This document shows positions 25,103 to 36,209 of a stretch of 64,000 bases of DNA, piece after piece. Each line of letters opens with the position of its first letter. Position 1 is the stretch's first letter. Position numbers and translations under genes: made by a program. Below the pieces are notes generated by a model. That model was not told the DNA's origin. It worked only from the letters and a program-made list of their open reading frames with translations, and did not search any database. The DNA comes from an uncultured Ferrimonas sp. (GTDB lineage: Bacteria; Pseudomonadota; Gammaproteobacteria; Enterobacterales; Shewanellaceae): assembly GCF_947489035.1 (NCBI RefSeq), contig NZ_CANLCI010000023.1:1-64000 (forward strand), written 5' to 3'.

Positions 25103-27136
25103 ATGTCTACTTTCTTTAATGTCAAAAACCGCAGCATCCGCCTTCAGCTTGCGCTGATCATTGGTGTCTTGGTGGCGCTCTCGTTCGCGCTGACCGCCTT
25201 CTTGGTGTACCAGAAAAGCTACGACACCCTGCTCAGTAAGTCGCTGCTGGAGCACCAATCCAAGATTGAAGCGTTAAGCGACACCTTAGAGCAAAGCTTC
25301 CAAGGCTATTTGGCGCAGGTGTCGGTGTTGGAGCGCAGCTTCTCTAATCAGTATTTGGCTGGGCTAGAGATGGGATCCTACGAAGTTAAGATTGGCGGGA
25401 AGCTGTTGCCGCAGTTGCTGGTGGACGGCAACGAAGTCAGCAGCAACAGCTTTGTGGATAAATTTGGCCAAGACACCGGTGCCGTGGCAACGGTCTTTGT
25501 TAAGCAGGGGGCGGATTACATTCGTTTGTCGACGTCGTTAACCAACAACAGTGGTCAGCGAGTGGTGGGCAGTGCCCTTGATCGCCGCAGCCCTGCTTAC
25601 CAAGCACTGCAACAGCGCCAGCATTACTACGCCAAGGTGTCGCTGTTTGGCCGCGATTACCTGACTTACTACGCCCCGCTGCTCAGCGCCGACGATAAAG
25701 TGATTGGCGCCTCGTTTGTGGGATTGGATGTGTCTGAAGTGTCGAAACTGCTGTTTGCCAGCATGGCCAACATCGGCTGGGGCGACAGCGGCTACTCCAT
25801 CGTGTTCGACAATGGCGACGCCAACCGCGGTCGTTACTTGCATCATCCGCGCAGCAGCGAAATAGGCCAGAGCGTATTAAGCCAAGCCACCCCAGCGAAG
25901 CCCTTTGGTCAGCTGTTTGCTCAGGAGGCGGGCGTGCTGCGCTACGCCGAGCAGGAAAACGGCATCGCCCGCGATAAGTACTTGGCGTTCGCCAAGGTGT
26001 CGGGCTGGGATTGGGTGTTGGCCGGTGGCACCTACGTGAGCGAGATCACCAAAGAATCCGCCGAGCTGCTGAACACCATTATTTGGTTGGCCGCGTTGGC
26101 CAGTGCCTTAACCTTGGCGGTGGTGATGCTGGCGCTGGGGCGGATCATCAAGCCGCTGGATCACGCCAAAGAGTATATGGCGGCGTTAGGCGAAGGTAAC
26201 GTCAGCGTGCAGATCCCCGCGGTTGATGCCAACTCCGGCAACGAACTGACCAACTTAACCCACGACATGCGCGCCATGGCATTGCGTTTAAGCGAACTGG
26301 TGGGGCAGATCAAATCCACCAGCGTGCGCTCGAACAACGGCGCTGGCCAAGTGGCCGAGCAGGCACACAACAGCTTGAACCAATCCGACAGTCAGCAGCA
26401 GCAGATTGATCAGATGGCCGCCGCGATTGAAGAGATGGCGCAATCGGCCAATGCCGTGGCTGAGCAGGTGGAATCGGTGGCCAGCACCGTTCGCACCGCC
26501 AATCTGGATAGCGAATCGGGCAGCGCCTTAGTGCAAGAGATGGAGCTCCAGATCGGCAGCTTTGATGCCCAGCTGAACGCCTCGACCGACGCCATCCATA
26601 AGGTGAACGACGAGTCGAAAAACATCCAAGCCGTGACCAACATGATCGACTCCATCGCCGAGCAAACCAACCTGTTGGCCTTGAACGCCGCCATCGAGGC
26701 CGCCCGTGCGGGCGAACAAGGTCGTGGCTTTGCGGTGGTGGCCGATGAAGTACGGCAACTGGCGCACCGCACCCAAAACAGCGTGCAAGAGGTGGTGGGG
26801 ATCATCAACCAGTTGGAGAGCCGCATCGATTCGGCGGTGGAGCTGATGAACGAAAGCCAGCAAACCAGCCAAGTGGTGAAATCCAAAGCCGCCGCCGCTG
26901 GCGAGTCCTTACGCAGCATCACCAGCCAGATCAACGGCATTGCGTCGATGGCGGAGAACATCGCCGCCACCTCAGAACAGCAAGCGCAGGTCTCGCAAGA
27001 GATCGCTTCGAGCGCCGGTCGAGTCAGCGATCTGAACCGGATGACCCGCGACAGTTCGGCGGCCACCGCAGACAGCGCGGTAGAGCTGCAGCGTTTGGCC
27101 AGCGAACTGAACGAACAAGTGGATTTCTTCCACTAA
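25103..27136 (+). CDS. Methyl-accepting chemotaxis protein, Cache type (first of tandem pair)
   Basis: 677-residue transmembrane chemoreceptor. Transmembrane segment 1 is at about residues 15-35 and segment 2 at about 324-347. Between them lies a periplasmic double-Cache-like ligand domain (the Cache3/Cache2 fusion type). A HAMP domain follows ([23 protein letters not shown]), then a signalling domain with the hairpin tip near residues 525-560 ([20 protein letters not shown] and then [18 protein letters not shown]). There is no C-terminal CheR/CheB docking pentapeptide. The ligand cannot be told from the sequence. It has a paralogue directly downstream with its own leader region. Confidence 0.92.
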   Translation: MSTFFNVKNRSIRLQLALIIGVLVALSFALTAFLVYQKSYDTLLSKSLLEHQSKIEALSDTLEQSFQGYLAQVSVLERSFSNQYLAGLEMGSYEVKIGGKLLPQLLVDGNEVSSNSFVDKFGQDTGAVATVFVKQGADYIRLSTSLTNNSGQRVVGSALDRRSPAYQALQQRQHYYAKVSLFGRDYLTYYAPLLSADDKVIGASFVGLDVSEVSKLLFASMANIGWGDSGYSIVFDNGDANRGRYLHHPRSSEIGQSVLSQATPAKPFGQLFAQEAGVLRYAEQENGIARDKYLAFAKVSGWDWVLAGGTYVSEITKESAELLNTIIWLAALASALTLAVVMLALGRIIKPLDHAKEYMAALGEGNVSVQIPAVDANSGNELTNLTHDMRAMALRLSELVGQIKSTSVRSNNGAGQVAEQAHNSLNQSDSQQQQIDQMAAAIEEMAQSANAVAEQVESVASTVRTANLDSESGSALVQEMELQIGSFDAQLNASTDAIHKVNDESKNIQAVTNMIDSIAEQTNLLALNAAIEAARAGEQGRGFAVVADEVRQLAHRTQNSVQEVVGIINQLESRIDSAVELMNESQQTSQVVKSKAAAAGESLRSITSQINGIASMAENIAATSEQQAQVSQEIASSAGRVSDLNRMTRDSSAATADSAVELQRLASELNEQVDFFH

Positions 27137-27144
27137 GCCGACGG

Positions 27145-27177
27145 ACTTTTAGGCGCCGCGCAGTGGCGCCTAAAAGT
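27145..27177. terminator. Perfect 13-bp hairpin after the first chemoreceptor gene
   Basis: Arms ACTTTTAGGCGCC and GGCGCCTAAAAGT pair fully around a 7-nt loop, 8 nt past the stop. There is no separate T-run after the stem, although the stem itself carries TTTT/AAAA ends, so it may act as a terminator in either direction or as an mRNA-stabilising hairpin. Confidence 0.55.
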
Positions 27178-27376
27178 GTTGAAACTTAAGCCGTTTAAAC
27201 AAAAAGATTCACTGGCGTGAGCAAGTTCAAAAAACCGCACCCCCATCGTCTATCCCTTTTGACTTAGTGTGTGTTTCTTGTTCAACTACGCGGCTGAATT
27301 TTAAAGCAATGAATGTAATTCGTTGATTGTAAAGAAGTTGCCAACTTATGGCAGTTGCTAACCGCATGGGTGTTTG

Positions 27377-29401
27377 ATGTTTAATTTGAGTAACCGCAGC
27401 CTGAAAGTACAGTTGGGGCTGATGTTAGCCTTACTGATTTCACTGGCTTTTGCTGCCACCGCGACCATTGTTTATTACCAAAGCTCGGCAGCGTTAACGC
27501 AAAAGGCGTTGAACAACCATCAGGCTGAAATTAAAGCGCTGAGCCACACCCTAGAAAGCAGCTTCGACAGCTACTTAGCGCAAGCGAAAACCCTGCAAAG
27601 TGCGCTCAGCAAAGAATACTTAGCCGGCGTTGATTTCGACGGCAGCAGCGTGATGGTGAATGGCGTTAGCATGCCGCAGTTGGCGGCTGGCGGTACCCTG
27701 CTGAGCAGCAACGCCATCATCGATAAGTTTGGCCGCGATACCGGCATTCCCGCCACGGTGTTTGTGCGCGATGGCCGTCAATTTATGCGGATCTCCACGT
27801 CGTTGACCAACACCAACGGTCAGCGCATCTTAGGCACCCCACTGGATCCTCGCAGCGCCACTTACCAAAGCATCAACCGCGGTCAAGACTTCTACAACAA
27901 GGTGTCGCTATTCGGGCGGGATTACATCACCTACTACTCGCCGCTGATGAACGCCAAAGGCACCGTTGTTGGCGCCGCTGCGGTGGCGATGGACGTGTCT
28001 GAAGTCTCCAAAACCCTGTTTGCCACCATGGCTGAGATCCCTTGGGGCGATACCGGTTACTCCATCGTGTTTGATAACAGTGCGGCCAACCGCGGCACCT
28101 ATCTGCACCACCCACTGCAGGAAAACTTAGGCCAGAACATCATCTCTAAGGCCACCGCAGAAAAGCCATTCCAAAAGCTGTTTGAAGCCGACACCGGGGT
28201 GATCCGCTACCCGCACGTATACAACGGCGTGAGCGGCGAGAAGTACCTGGCGTTTGCCAAAGTGGAAGGGTGGAACTGGGTTGTGACCGGCGGCACCTTC
28301 ATTAAAGAGGTGACCAAAGAAACCGAAACCATGCTGGAAGTGCTGATCGGTGTCGCCATCTTGGCGTCGGCCATCACGGTTATGCTGGTGATGATGTTGC
28401 TGGGGCGGATGTTGCGGCCACTGCAAGACGCCAACGAATACATGACCGCACTGGGTTTGGGGCGCGTCAGTGTCGACATTCCACGGGTAGACGACGACAG
28501 CCGCAACGAAGTGACGGCCATGACCTACAGCATGCGCCAAATGGCCAAGCAGTTGCATCTGTTGGTGGGCGAAATTAAAGGCACCAGCGAGCGTTCCAGC
28601 GAAGGGGCCAGCCAAGTGGCCACCCAAGCGAACAACAGCTTGACCCAATCCGACAGCCAGCAGCATCAGATTGATCAGATGGCCGCCGCGATTGAAGAGA
28701 TGGCGCAATCGGCCAACGCCGTGGCCGAGCAAGTGGAAACCGTGGCTGTTACTGTGCGTACCGCGAACAACGACAGCGAAAAGGGCAGCGTGCTGGTGCA
28801 AGAGATGGAGCAGCAGATCGGCAGCTTTGATGCCCAGCTGAACGCCTCGACCGACGCCATTCATAAGGTGAACGACGAGTCGAAAAACATCCAAGCGGTA
28901 ACCAGCATGATCGATTCCATCGCTGAGCAAACCAACTTGTTGGCCCTGAACGCCGCCATTGAAGCCGCCCGTGCTGGCGAGCAAGGCCGTGGCTTTGCGG
29001 TGGTGGCCGACGAAGTGCGTCAGCTGGCCCATCGCACCCAAAACAGCGTGCAGGAAGTGGTTGGGATCATCACTCAGTTAGAACAGCGGATCGGCTCGGC
29101 GGTGGAGTTGATGAACGAAAGCCAGCAAACCAGCGTGGTGGTGAAAGAAAAAGCCGCCGCCGCCGGTGAATCCCTGCGCAGCATTACGGTGCAGATCAAC
29201 GGCATTGCGTCGATGGCAGAGAACATCGCTGCCACCTCAGAGCAGCAAGCGCAGGTCTCGCAAGAGATCGCTTCCAGCGCCGGTAACGTCAGCGACTTGA
29301 ACCGCTTAACGCGCACCAGCTCGGCTCAAACCGCCGACAGCGCGACCGAGCTGCAACGTTTGGCTGAAAACCTCAATAAGCAGGTGGATTACTTCAGCTA
29401 A
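27377..29401 (+). CDS. Methyl-accepting chemotaxis protein, Cache type (second of tandem pair)
   Basis: 674-residue paralogue of the previous chemoreceptor with the same order: transmembrane segment 1 (about residues 14-34), periplasmic double-Cache-like domain, transmembrane segment 2 (about 318-342), HAMP, signalling domain. The signalling domains are nearly identical at DNA level, while the periplasmic domains are clearly diverged, so the ligands probably differ. The ATG used follows a TTG that is also in frame. A separate 240-bp leader suggests its own promoter. A T-rich terminator follows. Confidence 0.92.
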   Translation: MFNLSNRSLKVQLGLMLALLISLAFAATATIVYYQSSAALTQKALNNHQAEIKALSHTLESSFDSYLAQAKTLQSALSKEYLAGVDFDGSSVMVNGVSMPQLAAGGTLLSSNAIIDKFGRDTGIPATVFVRDGRQFMRISTSLTNTNGQRILGTPLDPRSATYQSINRGQDFYNKVSLFGRDYITYYSPLMNAKGTVVGAAAVAMDVSEVSKTLFATMAEIPWGDTGYSIVFDNSAANRGTYLHHPLQENLGQNIISKATAEKPFQKLFEADTGVIRYPHVYNGVSGEKYLAFAKVEGWNWVVTGGTFIKEVTKETETMLEVLIGVAILASAITVMLVMMLLGRMLRPLQDANEYMTALGLGRVSVDIPRVDDDSRNEVTAMTYSMRQMAKQLHLLVGEIKGTSERSSEGASQVATQANNSLTQSDSQQHQIDQMAAAIEEMAQSANAVAEQVETVAVTVRTANNDSEKGSVLVQEMEQQIGSFDAQLNASTDAIHKVNDESKNIQAVTSMIDSIAEQTNLLALNAAIEAARAGEQGRGFAVVADEVRQLAHRTQNSVQEVVGIITQLEQRIGSAVELMNESQQTSVVVKEKAAAAGESLRSITVQINGIASMAENIAATSEQQAQVSQEIASSAGNVSDLNRLTRTSSAQTADSATELQRLAENLNKQVDYFS

Positions 29402-29426
29402 GCCGCTGCAAGCCGTTACAAAAACT

Positions 29427-29456
29427 AAAAAAGGGAGCTGGTGGGCTCCCTTTTTT
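29427..29456. terminator. Bidirectional terminator between chemoreceptor and peptidase genes
   Basis: Stem AAAAAAGGGAGC/GCTCCCTTTTTT with loop TGGTGG. It ends the chemoreceptor gene on the plus strand and the DPP4-like gene on the minus strand. Confidence 0.88.
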
Positions 29457-29508
29457 GGTGTTGCCAGTGCGCGCTAGGGCGGTGCACTGGCGTTGGCGGT
29501 GTGGCTGT

Positions 29509-31749
29509 TTAAGGCGCTACGGCCGCCAAGTTTGCCTTGGGCTGCAGGTGCTTATCAAAGAAGGTCGCCATCATGGTGTGCCAGTGGGTGCGGGTCTTTT
29601 TGCCGCGCAGGCTGTGTTTTTTGCCCGGATAGGTCATCAGTTCAAACTGCTTGTTGTGATCTTGCAGCTGCTGGATCAACGCGGTGGTGTTGCTAAATAG
29701 CACGTTATCGTCGGCCATGCCGTGGTAGATCAGCAGCGGCTTATCCAGCTGCTTGGCGTAAGGGAAGACCGAGGCTTGCTCGTAGGCCTTGGGCACTTTA
29801 TCTGGGTGGCCTAGATAGCGTTCGGTGTAGTGGGTGTCGTAGAGGCGCCAATCGGTTACCGGCGCGCCGCTGATCCCCGCCGCAAAGTGATCGCCGGCTT
29901 TAAACATCATCATCAGCGCCATGTAGCCGCCGTAGCTGTGGCCAAACACGCCAATGCGGTTGCCATCGACAAAGGGCTGCTGGGCTAAGAACTTGGCGCC
30001 GGTTAGCTGATCCGCCACCTCGGGCTGGCCCATGCGCTGGTAGATGGCGCGTTCAAACTCGGTGCCACGGTAGTTAGAGCCGCGATTATCAACGGTGAAA
30101 ACCACGTAGCCCTGCTGCGCCAGATATTGGTGAAACGGCTTATCCCAACTGTTGGTGACCAACTGCGCGTGGGGGCCGCCATACAGGTAAACGATGGCGG
30201 GGTATTGCTTGTTGGCATCAAACTGACTGGGCTTGTACATGCGGTAGTGCAGAGTGTGCCCTTGGGCGGCTTTGATGGTGCCAAACTCTGGGGTAACCCA
30301 TTGATCAAGATAGGCCTTAAGCGGGTGGTGCTGGGTTAACTGGTTTTGCTCAATCCAGGCTAGGTGCTTGCCTTGATTGGTGTGCAGCGACACCTGCGGC
30401 GGCTGGTTGGGGCTGGAAAAGGTATCGAGGTAGGCCGAGCCATCGTCGGCAAAGGCGAAGGCGTGCATGCCGCTGCGCTGGCTGACTTGGCGGATCTTGC
30501 CGCCGTTTAAGCTGACTTGGTACAGCTGCCGTTCCAACGGGGTGTTTTTGCGGCCACTGAAATAGACCAGCCCTTGCTGCTTATCAATCGCTTCCAGTTT
30601 ATCCACCACCCAATCCCCTTGGGTTAATTGGCGCAGCATTTTGCCTTGGTTGTTGTACAGGTACAGGTGCTTAAAGCCGTCGCGTTCCGACGCCCAGATA
30701 AAGCGTTCACCGTCGTCAAGGAAGCGCAAATCGTTGTGCAGGTTGAGCCAGTGCTTGCTGCGTTCGGTCAGCAAGGTGCGCTGCTCGCCGCTGTGCATGT
30801 CCACCAGTTCCAGCTTTAAGGTCTGCTGATCGCGGCTTTGCCACTGAAAGCTCAATTGGTTGGCGTTGGCCCAGCGTACCCGGGGCAAGTAGAAATCGGG
30901 CTGATCACCCAAATCGATCCACTCCACTTGGCCGCTTTGTACCTCAAGCACCCCCAGTTCAATGTTGACGTTGGCCTGACCGGCGGCAGGGTAGCGTTGC
31001 TGGATCATCTCGATGCGATCGGCGTAGATCTCGGAACGGCTGATCTGCGCCACCGGCGTTTCATCCACCCGCAAAAACGCAATTTTGCTGTCATCCGGCG
31101 ACCACCAATAGCCGCTTAATCGATCCATCTCCTCTTGAGCGACAAACTCCGCCATGCCGTTTTTGATCGGCCCTTTGCCATCAAAGGTCAGCTGGGTTTC
31201 TTCGCCGCTGGCCAGCTCGGTAAGGTACAGGTTTTGGTCGCGCACGTACGAGACAAACGCCCCTTCCGGCGACACCTTAATGTCGGTTTCAAAGGCGTCG
31301 GTTTGGGTGATCCGGCGGGCGGCATGATCGGCCAGTTGGTAGTGGTAAACGTCCCCCGCTAATGGGAACAGCAGCGCACTGCCGTCGTCACTGAAGCGGT
31401 ACTCCATAATGCCGCTGCCAAAGATCCGCTGCCGTTCGCGGCGCGCTTTCTCTTCGTCAGACAGCAGTTCATCGCCTTGATGCAGTTGCTGCGAATCCAC
31501 CAATAAACGATGCCGCTGTGCCCGCAGATTGTATTCCCACAGATCGAACCGTTGGTAATCGTTACTGCGGCCTTTGAGGTAGGTAACCCGATCGCCATCG
31601 GGGGAGAATTGCAGTGCTCGTGGGCTGGCACCACTTAATTGGGGATCGGCAAAAATCCGTTCAATGGTGAGCGGTTGCGCCAAGGCAGCGCTGCTGAATA
31701 GGCTTACGCTTAGGGCGCTAAAGCCAAGGGCTAGTGTTTTGATATCCAT
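29509..31749 (-). CDS. S9B family dipeptidyl peptidase IV-like protease
   Basis: 746-residue secreted serine peptidase. The signal peptide ends at SSAALA. A beta-propeller domain follows (about residues 40-480), with the substrate-binding double-glutamate FVAQEEMDR that marks dipeptidyl peptidase IV. The alpha/beta-hydrolase domain has the nucleophile GHSYGGY (Ser605), Asp680 in MADDNV and His712 in GKKHS. Known relatives in the periplasm cut X-Pro or X-Ala dipeptides from peptide N-termini. The gene stands alone and is convergent with the chemoreceptors. All catalytic residues are present. Confidence 0.92.
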   Translation of the reverse strand: MDIKTLALGFSALSVSLFSSAALAQPLTIERIFADPQLSGASPRALQFSPDGDRVTYLKGRSNDYQRFDLWEYNLRAQRHRLLVDSQQLHQGDELLSDEEKARRERQRIFGSGIMEYRFSDDGSALLFPLAGDVYHYQLADHAARRITQTDAFETDIKVSPEGAFVSYVRDQNLYLTELASGEETQLTFDGKGPIKNGMAEFVAQEEMDRLSGYWWSPDDSKIAFLRVDETPVAQISRSEIYADRIEMIQQRYPAAGQANVNIELGVLEVQSGQVEWIDLGDQPDFYLPRVRWANANQLSFQWQSRDQQTLKLELVDMHSGEQRTLLTERSKHWLNLHNDLRFLDDGERFIWASERDGFKHLYLYNNQGKMLRQLTQGDWVVDKLEAIDKQQGLVYFSGRKNTPLERQLYQVSLNGGKIRQVSQRSGMHAFAFADDGSAYLDTFSSPNQPPQVSLHTNQGKHLAWIEQNQLTQHHPLKAYLDQWVTPEFGTIKAAQGHTLHYRMYKPSQFDANKQYPAIVYLYGGPHAQLVTNSWDKPFHQYLAQQGYVVFTVDNRGSNYRGTEFERAIYQRMGQPEVADQLTGAKFLAQQPFVDGNRIGVFGHSYGGYMALMMMFKAGDHFAAGISGAPVTDWRLYDTHYTERYLGHPDKVPKAYEQASVFPYAKQLDKPLLIYHGMADDNVLFSNTTALIQQLQDHNKQFELMTYPGKKHSLRGKKTRTHWHTMMATFFDKHLQPKANLAAVAP

Positions 31750-31963
31750 ATCGAAATGTCATTTTACTGTTTTCTTTATGTTACCAATTTTGTGCGGGCG
31801 AATGCTGCTGTTTGCGCGCCGAAAAAGTGTGAATTTTTCATCGGAATGAGGGTTTTAACGACCTGAAAACGAGCCTTATTGTGGGTGGAAGAACGCTAAA
31901 TCTGTCGACTTTGCTACGTTTTAAGCTCGCTCCAGCGCGGTGATAAGACGACAGAGGGGTTCT

Positions 31964-33094
31964 ATGAACAAGTGGCTGATGGTGATTGGCATGGCGGTAC
32001 TGTGGTTGTTAGCGGGGTGCGAGCAACCCCCGCAACAGCAACAGGGGTTTCCGCCGCCGCAAGTTGGGGTGATGACGGTTGCCAGTGCGCCGTTGCAGCT
32101 GTCGTCGATACTGGCTGGGCGCACCCACGCTTCGTTGGAAGCGGAAGTGCGGCCACAGGTCTCGGGGATCTTGCTGCAGCAACTGTTTACCGAAGGGGCC
32201 GAGGTCACGCAGGGGCAGCAGCTGTATCAGATTGATCCCGCCACCTATCAAGCGGAACTGGCGCGCGCCGAGGCGGATCTCAGCAAGGCGCGAGCCAACC
32301 TGAAAAGCGCCAAGGCCAAGGCCGAGCGTTATCAAATCTTGGTCAGTTCAAAAGCGGTATCGAAACAGGATTACGACGACGCCGAAGCGCAATACGAACA
32401 AGCCCAAGCCGATGTGAATACCGCCCAAGCGGCCAAACGCAGCGCCACCATCAATCTGGAATACACCAAGGTGTACGCGCCCATCAGTGGCCGTGCTGGC
32501 AAATCCGGGGTGACCGCAGGAGCGTTAGTGACCGCCAACCAAAGTGATGCCCTCGTTACCGTGCAGCAGTTTGATCCGATGTACGTGGACGTCAGCGAAT
32601 CCAGCGGCGAGCTGCATCAGCTGCGCCGCGCCTGGGCCAGCGGCGAGATTGTGCATACCGACGCCGATGGCGCCAATGTGTCGCTCTATTTTGACAGCGG
32701 CGAAAAGTATGGGCGTGTGGGGGCGTTCAAGTTTGCCGACATCAACGTTAACCCCTCAACCGGCACCTTCACCATTCGCACCACCTTTCCCAACCCCGAT
32801 GGCGAGCTGTTGCCGGGGATGTTTGTTCGTGCCGAGTTGGTTAAAGGCACCAAGCAAGACGCGATCTTGATCCCCGCCAAAGGCGTTAGCCGCACCGCCA
32901 CCGGCGAGGCGTCGGTGATGCTGGTGGGCGCCGACAACGTGGTGGAACAACGCACGGTGGAGGTGTCGCAGATGATCGGCAGCAGCTGGTTGCTGCAAAG
33001 CGGCCTCAGTAATGGCGACCGAGTGATTTTAGAGGGGCTGCAATTTGTGCGTCCCGGAGCGCCGGTAGGCGGTGTGCAAGAGCTGAAGCAGTGA
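31964..33094 (+). CDS. RND efflux periplasmic adaptor (AcrA/MexA-like) lipoprotein
   Basis: 376-residue membrane fusion protein. A lipobox LLAGC (Cys19) anchors it to the inner membrane. Order: beta-barrel/lipoyl segment ([20 protein letters not shown]), an alpha-helical hairpin (residues about 100-165, coiled coil rich in Ala and Gln), the second lipoyl half ([15 protein letters not shown]) and a membrane-proximal domain. It bridges the RND pump and the outer-membrane channel encoded by the next two genes. AGAGG precedes the ATG; an upstream start at 31940 would displace the signal peptide. First gene of a three-gene operon. Confidence 0.92.
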   Translation: MNKWLMVIGMAVLWLLAGCEQPPQQQQGFPPPQVGVMTVASAPLQLSSILAGRTHASLEAEVRPQVSGILLQQLFTEGAEVTQGQQLYQIDPATYQAELARAEADLSKARANLKSAKAKAERYQILVSSKAVSKQDYDDAEAQYEQAQADVNTAQAAKRSATINLEYTKVYAPISGRAGKSGVTAGALVTANQSDALVTVQQFDPMYVDVSESSGELHQLRRAWASGEIVHTDADGANVSLYFDSGEKYGRVGAFKFADINVNPSTGTFTIRTTFPNPDGELLPGMFVRAELVKGTKQDAILIPAKGVSRTATGEASVMLVGADNVVEQRTVEVSQMIGSSWLLQSGLSNGDRVILEGLQFVRPGAPVGGVQELKQ

Positions 33095-33104
33095 GGGCAA
33101 ACTG

Positions 33105-36100
33105 ATGGCGCAGTTTTTTATCGACCGACCCGTATTCGCTTGGGTACTGTCAATCATGGTGATGCTGGCGGGGCTGTTGTCGCTCTCAAGCTTGCCAATC
33201 GCGCAATACCCCAATATTGCCCCACCGCAAATTCAGATCAGCGCGTCCTACCCCGGCGCGTCGGCCAAAACCGCCGAGCAAACGGTCACTCAGGTGATTG
33301 AGCAGCAACTGACGGGGTTGGATAACCTGCAGTACATCGCGGCGACTTCGGATTCGTTTGGTTCCAGCACCATCACCTTAACCTTTTTGGCGGGCACCGA
33401 TCCCGACGTGGCGCAGGTGCAGGTGCAAAACAAGGTGTCTGCCGCCACCGCCTCGTTGCCGGAATCGGTGCAGCGCCAAGGGGTAACGGTGGCCAAAGCC
33501 AGCAGCAGCTTCTTAATGGTGCTGGCGCTGTACAGCGAAGATGGGCGCTTATCCGCTGGGGATCTGGCCGACTTTGTTGCCAGCCAACTGGAGGATCCCT
33601 TAGGGCGGGTGAACGGGGTGGGCTCGGTGCAGCTGTTTGGCTCGGCCTACGCCATGCGGGTGTGGCTGGATCCCAACAAGCTGGAAGGCTTTGGGTTGAT
33701 GCCGTCGGATGTGAATGCCGCCATTTCGGCTCAGAACAGCCAGATCTCGGCAGGGCAGTTGGGGGCGGCACCGCTGCTGCCGGATCAGCAGCTCAATGCC
33801 ACCATCAGCGTGCAAGCGCTGCTGACCACCGTGGATGAATTTGAGCAGATCCTGCTGAAAGTGAACGCCGATGGTTCCAAGGTGTTGCTGCGGGATGTGG
33901 CGCGGGTTGAGCTGGGCTCGGCCAACTACAACACCTCAAGCCGTTTTAATGGCAAGCCCGCGGCAGGGGTGGCCATCAGCTTGGCCACCGGCGCCAATGC
34001 GCTGGACACCATGCAGGCGGTGAACGATCGGCTGGAAACCCTGCGCCCTTACTTTCCGGCGGGGGTTAACGTCAAACTGGCCTACGACACCACCCCGTTC
34101 ATTGAACTGTCGATTGAAAACGTGGTGCACACCCTGATTGAAGCGGTGGTGCTGGTGTTCTTGGTGATGTTTCTGTTTTTGCAGAACCTGCGCGCCACCT
34201 TAATTCCCACCATCGCCGTGCCCGTGGTGTTGCTGGGCACCTTTGCCATCTTGCTGGCGATGGATTACAGCATCAACACCCTAACGATGTTCGCGATGGT
34301 GTTGGCCATCGGCTTGCTGGTGGACGACGCCATTGTGGTGGTGGAAGGGGTGGAGCGGATCATCGCCGAAGAACACCTGTCGCCGCTGGCAGCCACCAGC
34401 AAAGCGATGAAGCAACTGTCTGGCGCCCTTATCGGCATCGGCTTAGTGCTGTGTGCGGTGTTTGTGCCGATGGCGTTTTTCGGCGGCACCACCGGCATCA
34501 TCTATCGTCAGTTTTCGGTCACCATTGTGTCGGCGGTGGCGCTGTCGGTGTTGGTGGCGCTGATCTTATCGCCCACCTTGTGCATTGCGCTGATGCGCCA
34601 CAGCGAACCGAAGCAAACCGGGTTCTTTGGTTGGTTTAACCGCACCTTTGATGCCATCACCAACAGCTACGTTAGCCGAGTAAAGTGGATCAGCGGCAAG
34701 GTGCTGTTGTCGATGTTGCTGTTTGGGCTGCTGACCGCGGTTGCGGCGGGCTTCTTGTCGCGGCTGCCAAGCTCCTTTTTGCCGAACGAGGATCAAGGCT
34801 TGATGATGGGCATGGTTAGCCTGCCTGCTGGCGCCACCCAAGATCAAACCTTGGCGGTGTTAGAGAAAGCCGAGAACTACGTGATCAACCAAGAAACGGC
34901 GGCGGTAAACTCCATCTTTACCGTGGCCGGTTTCAGCTTTGCCGGTAATGGCTCCAACGCCGGCATGTTCTTCATGAACTTTAAGCCTTGGGCTGAACGG
35001 GATAACGCCGAAGGGCAATTGAACGCGGTAATGGCGCGCACCCAAGGCTTTTTGTTCAGCATTAAAGAGGCGCTGGCTTTTGCTTTTGCGCCACCGGCGA
35101 TCATTGAGCTGGGCACCGCCACTGGCTTTGATATGCACCTGCAAGATCGCGCTGGGGTTGGCCATGCGGGCTTAATGGCGGCGCGCAATCAGTTGCTGCA
35201 ACAGGCCAATCAACACCCGCTGCTGATGAACGTGCGCGCCAATGGTTTGGATGACACGCCGCAGTTTGTGGTGGACATCGACAAGCTGAAAGCGGAATCG
35301 TTTGGGGTCAGTGTGGCCGACATCAACAGCAATTTAACCACCGCCTTTGGTTCCTCCTACGTTAACGACTTTGTTGATCGTGGCCGAGTGAAACAGGTGT
35401 ATGTGCAAGCCGATGCCGCCTATCGCATGGGGCCAGAGCAGCTGGATGATTGGTATCTGCGCAACAGCAGCAACGAGATGGTGCCGCTGAAAGCGATCAG
35501 CAACAGCCGCTGGGAGTATGGCTCGCCGCGGTTAGAGCGCTACAACGGCGTGGCGTCGATGCAGATCCAAGGCCAGCCGAAGCCCGGCGTTAGCACGGGG
35601 GCGGCGATGGATGCGATGGAGCAGTTGGTGGCCGGTTTGCCCGGTGGGGTGGCGCTGGAATGGACCGGCATGAGCTACGAAGAGCGGGTGTCGGGCAACC
35701 AAGCACCGCTGCTGTATGCGCTGTCGATCTTGGTGGTGTTCCTGTGTTTGGCGGCGTTGTATGAAAGCTGGACGGTGCCGTTTTCGGTGATTTTAGTGGT
35801 GCCGCTGGGGGTGTTAGGGGCGGTGTTGGCAACGTGGTTGTTTGGCCTGTCTAATGACGTTTACTTCCAAGTGGGGCTGCTGACCACCGTGGGCTTATCG
35901 TCGAAAAACGCCATCATGATCGTCGAGTACGCCAAGCAGTATCACGATCAGGGCATGACCATTTTGGAATCGGCGTGGCGGGCGGCGGAAGTGCGGCTGC
36001 GGCCGATCATCATGACCTCGCTGGCCTTCGGCTTTGGGGTGTTGCCGTTGGCGATCTCCAGCGGGGCGGGTTCCGGCGCGCAAAACGCGGTGGGCACCGG

Positions 36101-36209
36101 CGTAGTTGGCGGCGTACTGACCGCCACCTTCTTAGGGATCTACTTTATCCCGCTGTTCTTTGTGTTTGTGATGCAACTGTTTAGCCGCAAGGCGGAGGCC
36201 ACCGGATGA
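33105..36209 (+). CDS. RND multidrug efflux pump, AcrB/MexB-like (HAE1)
   Basis: 1034-residue inner-membrane proton-driven efflux pump. Twelve membrane segments and two large periplasmic loops fit AcrB (1049). The proton-relay aspartates are at D407 and D408 ([13 protein letters not shown]), in the same position as in AcrB; the relay lysine is at about residue 934 ([13 protein letters not shown]). The N-terminus [14 protein letters not shown] is a family signature. It begins 10 nt after the adaptor gene and its stop overlaps the start of the channel gene. Substrates are probably hydrophobic drugs, dyes or detergents, by family. No local repressor gene is adjacent. Confidence 0.95.
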   Translation: MAQFFIDRPVFAWVLSIMVMLAGLLSLSSLPIAQYPNIAPPQIQISASYPGASAKTAEQTVTQVIEQQLTGLDNLQYIAATSDSFGSSTITLTFLAGTDPDVAQVQVQNKVSAATASLPESVQRQGVTVAKASSSFLMVLALYSEDGRLSAGDLADFVASQLEDPLGRVNGVGSVQLFGSAYAMRVWLDPNKLEGFGLMPSDVNAAISAQNSQISAGQLGAAPLLPDQQLNATISVQALLTTVDEFEQILLKVNADGSKVLLRDVARVELGSANYNTSSRFNGKPAAGVAISLATGANALDTMQAVNDRLETLRPYFPAGVNVKLAYDTTPFIELSIENVVHTLIEAVVLVFLVMFLFLQNLRATLIPTIAVPVVLLGTFAILLAMDYSINTLTMFAMVLAIGLLVDDAIVVVEGVERIIAEEHLSPLAATSKAMKQLSGALIGIGLVLCAVFVPMAFFGGTTGIIYRQFSVTIVSAVALSVLVALILSPTLCIALMRHSEPKQTGFFGWFNRTFDAITNSYVSRVKWISGKVLLSMLLFGLLTAVAAGFLSRLPSSFLPNEDQGLMMGMVSLPAGATQDQTLAVLEKAENYVINQETAAVNSIFTVAGFSFAGNGSNAGMFFMNFKPWAERDNAEGQLNAVMARTQGFLFSIKEALAFAFAPPAIIELGTATGFDMHLQDRAGVGHAGLMAARNQLLQQANQHPLLMNVRANGLDDTPQFVVDIDKLKAESFGVSVADINSNLTTAFGSSYVNDFVDRGRVKQVYVQADAAYRMGPEQLDDWYLRNSSNEMVPLKAISNSRWEYGSPRLERYNGVASMQIQGQPKPGVSTGAAMDAMEQLVAGLPGGVALEWTGMSYEERVSGNQAPLLYALSILVVFLCLAALYESWTVPFSVILVVPLGVLGAVLATWLFGLSNDVYFQVGLLTTVGLSSKNAIMIVEYAKQYHDQGMTILESAWRAAEVRLRPIIMTSLAFGFGVLPLAISSGAGSGAQNAVGTGVVGGVLTATFLGIYFIPLFFVFVMQLFSRKAEATG

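Noticed and set aside
28127..29041. 304-codon minus-strand frame in the second chemoreceptor gene
   Set aside because: Antisense of the conserved signalling domain; its Gly/His-rich composition is an artefact.
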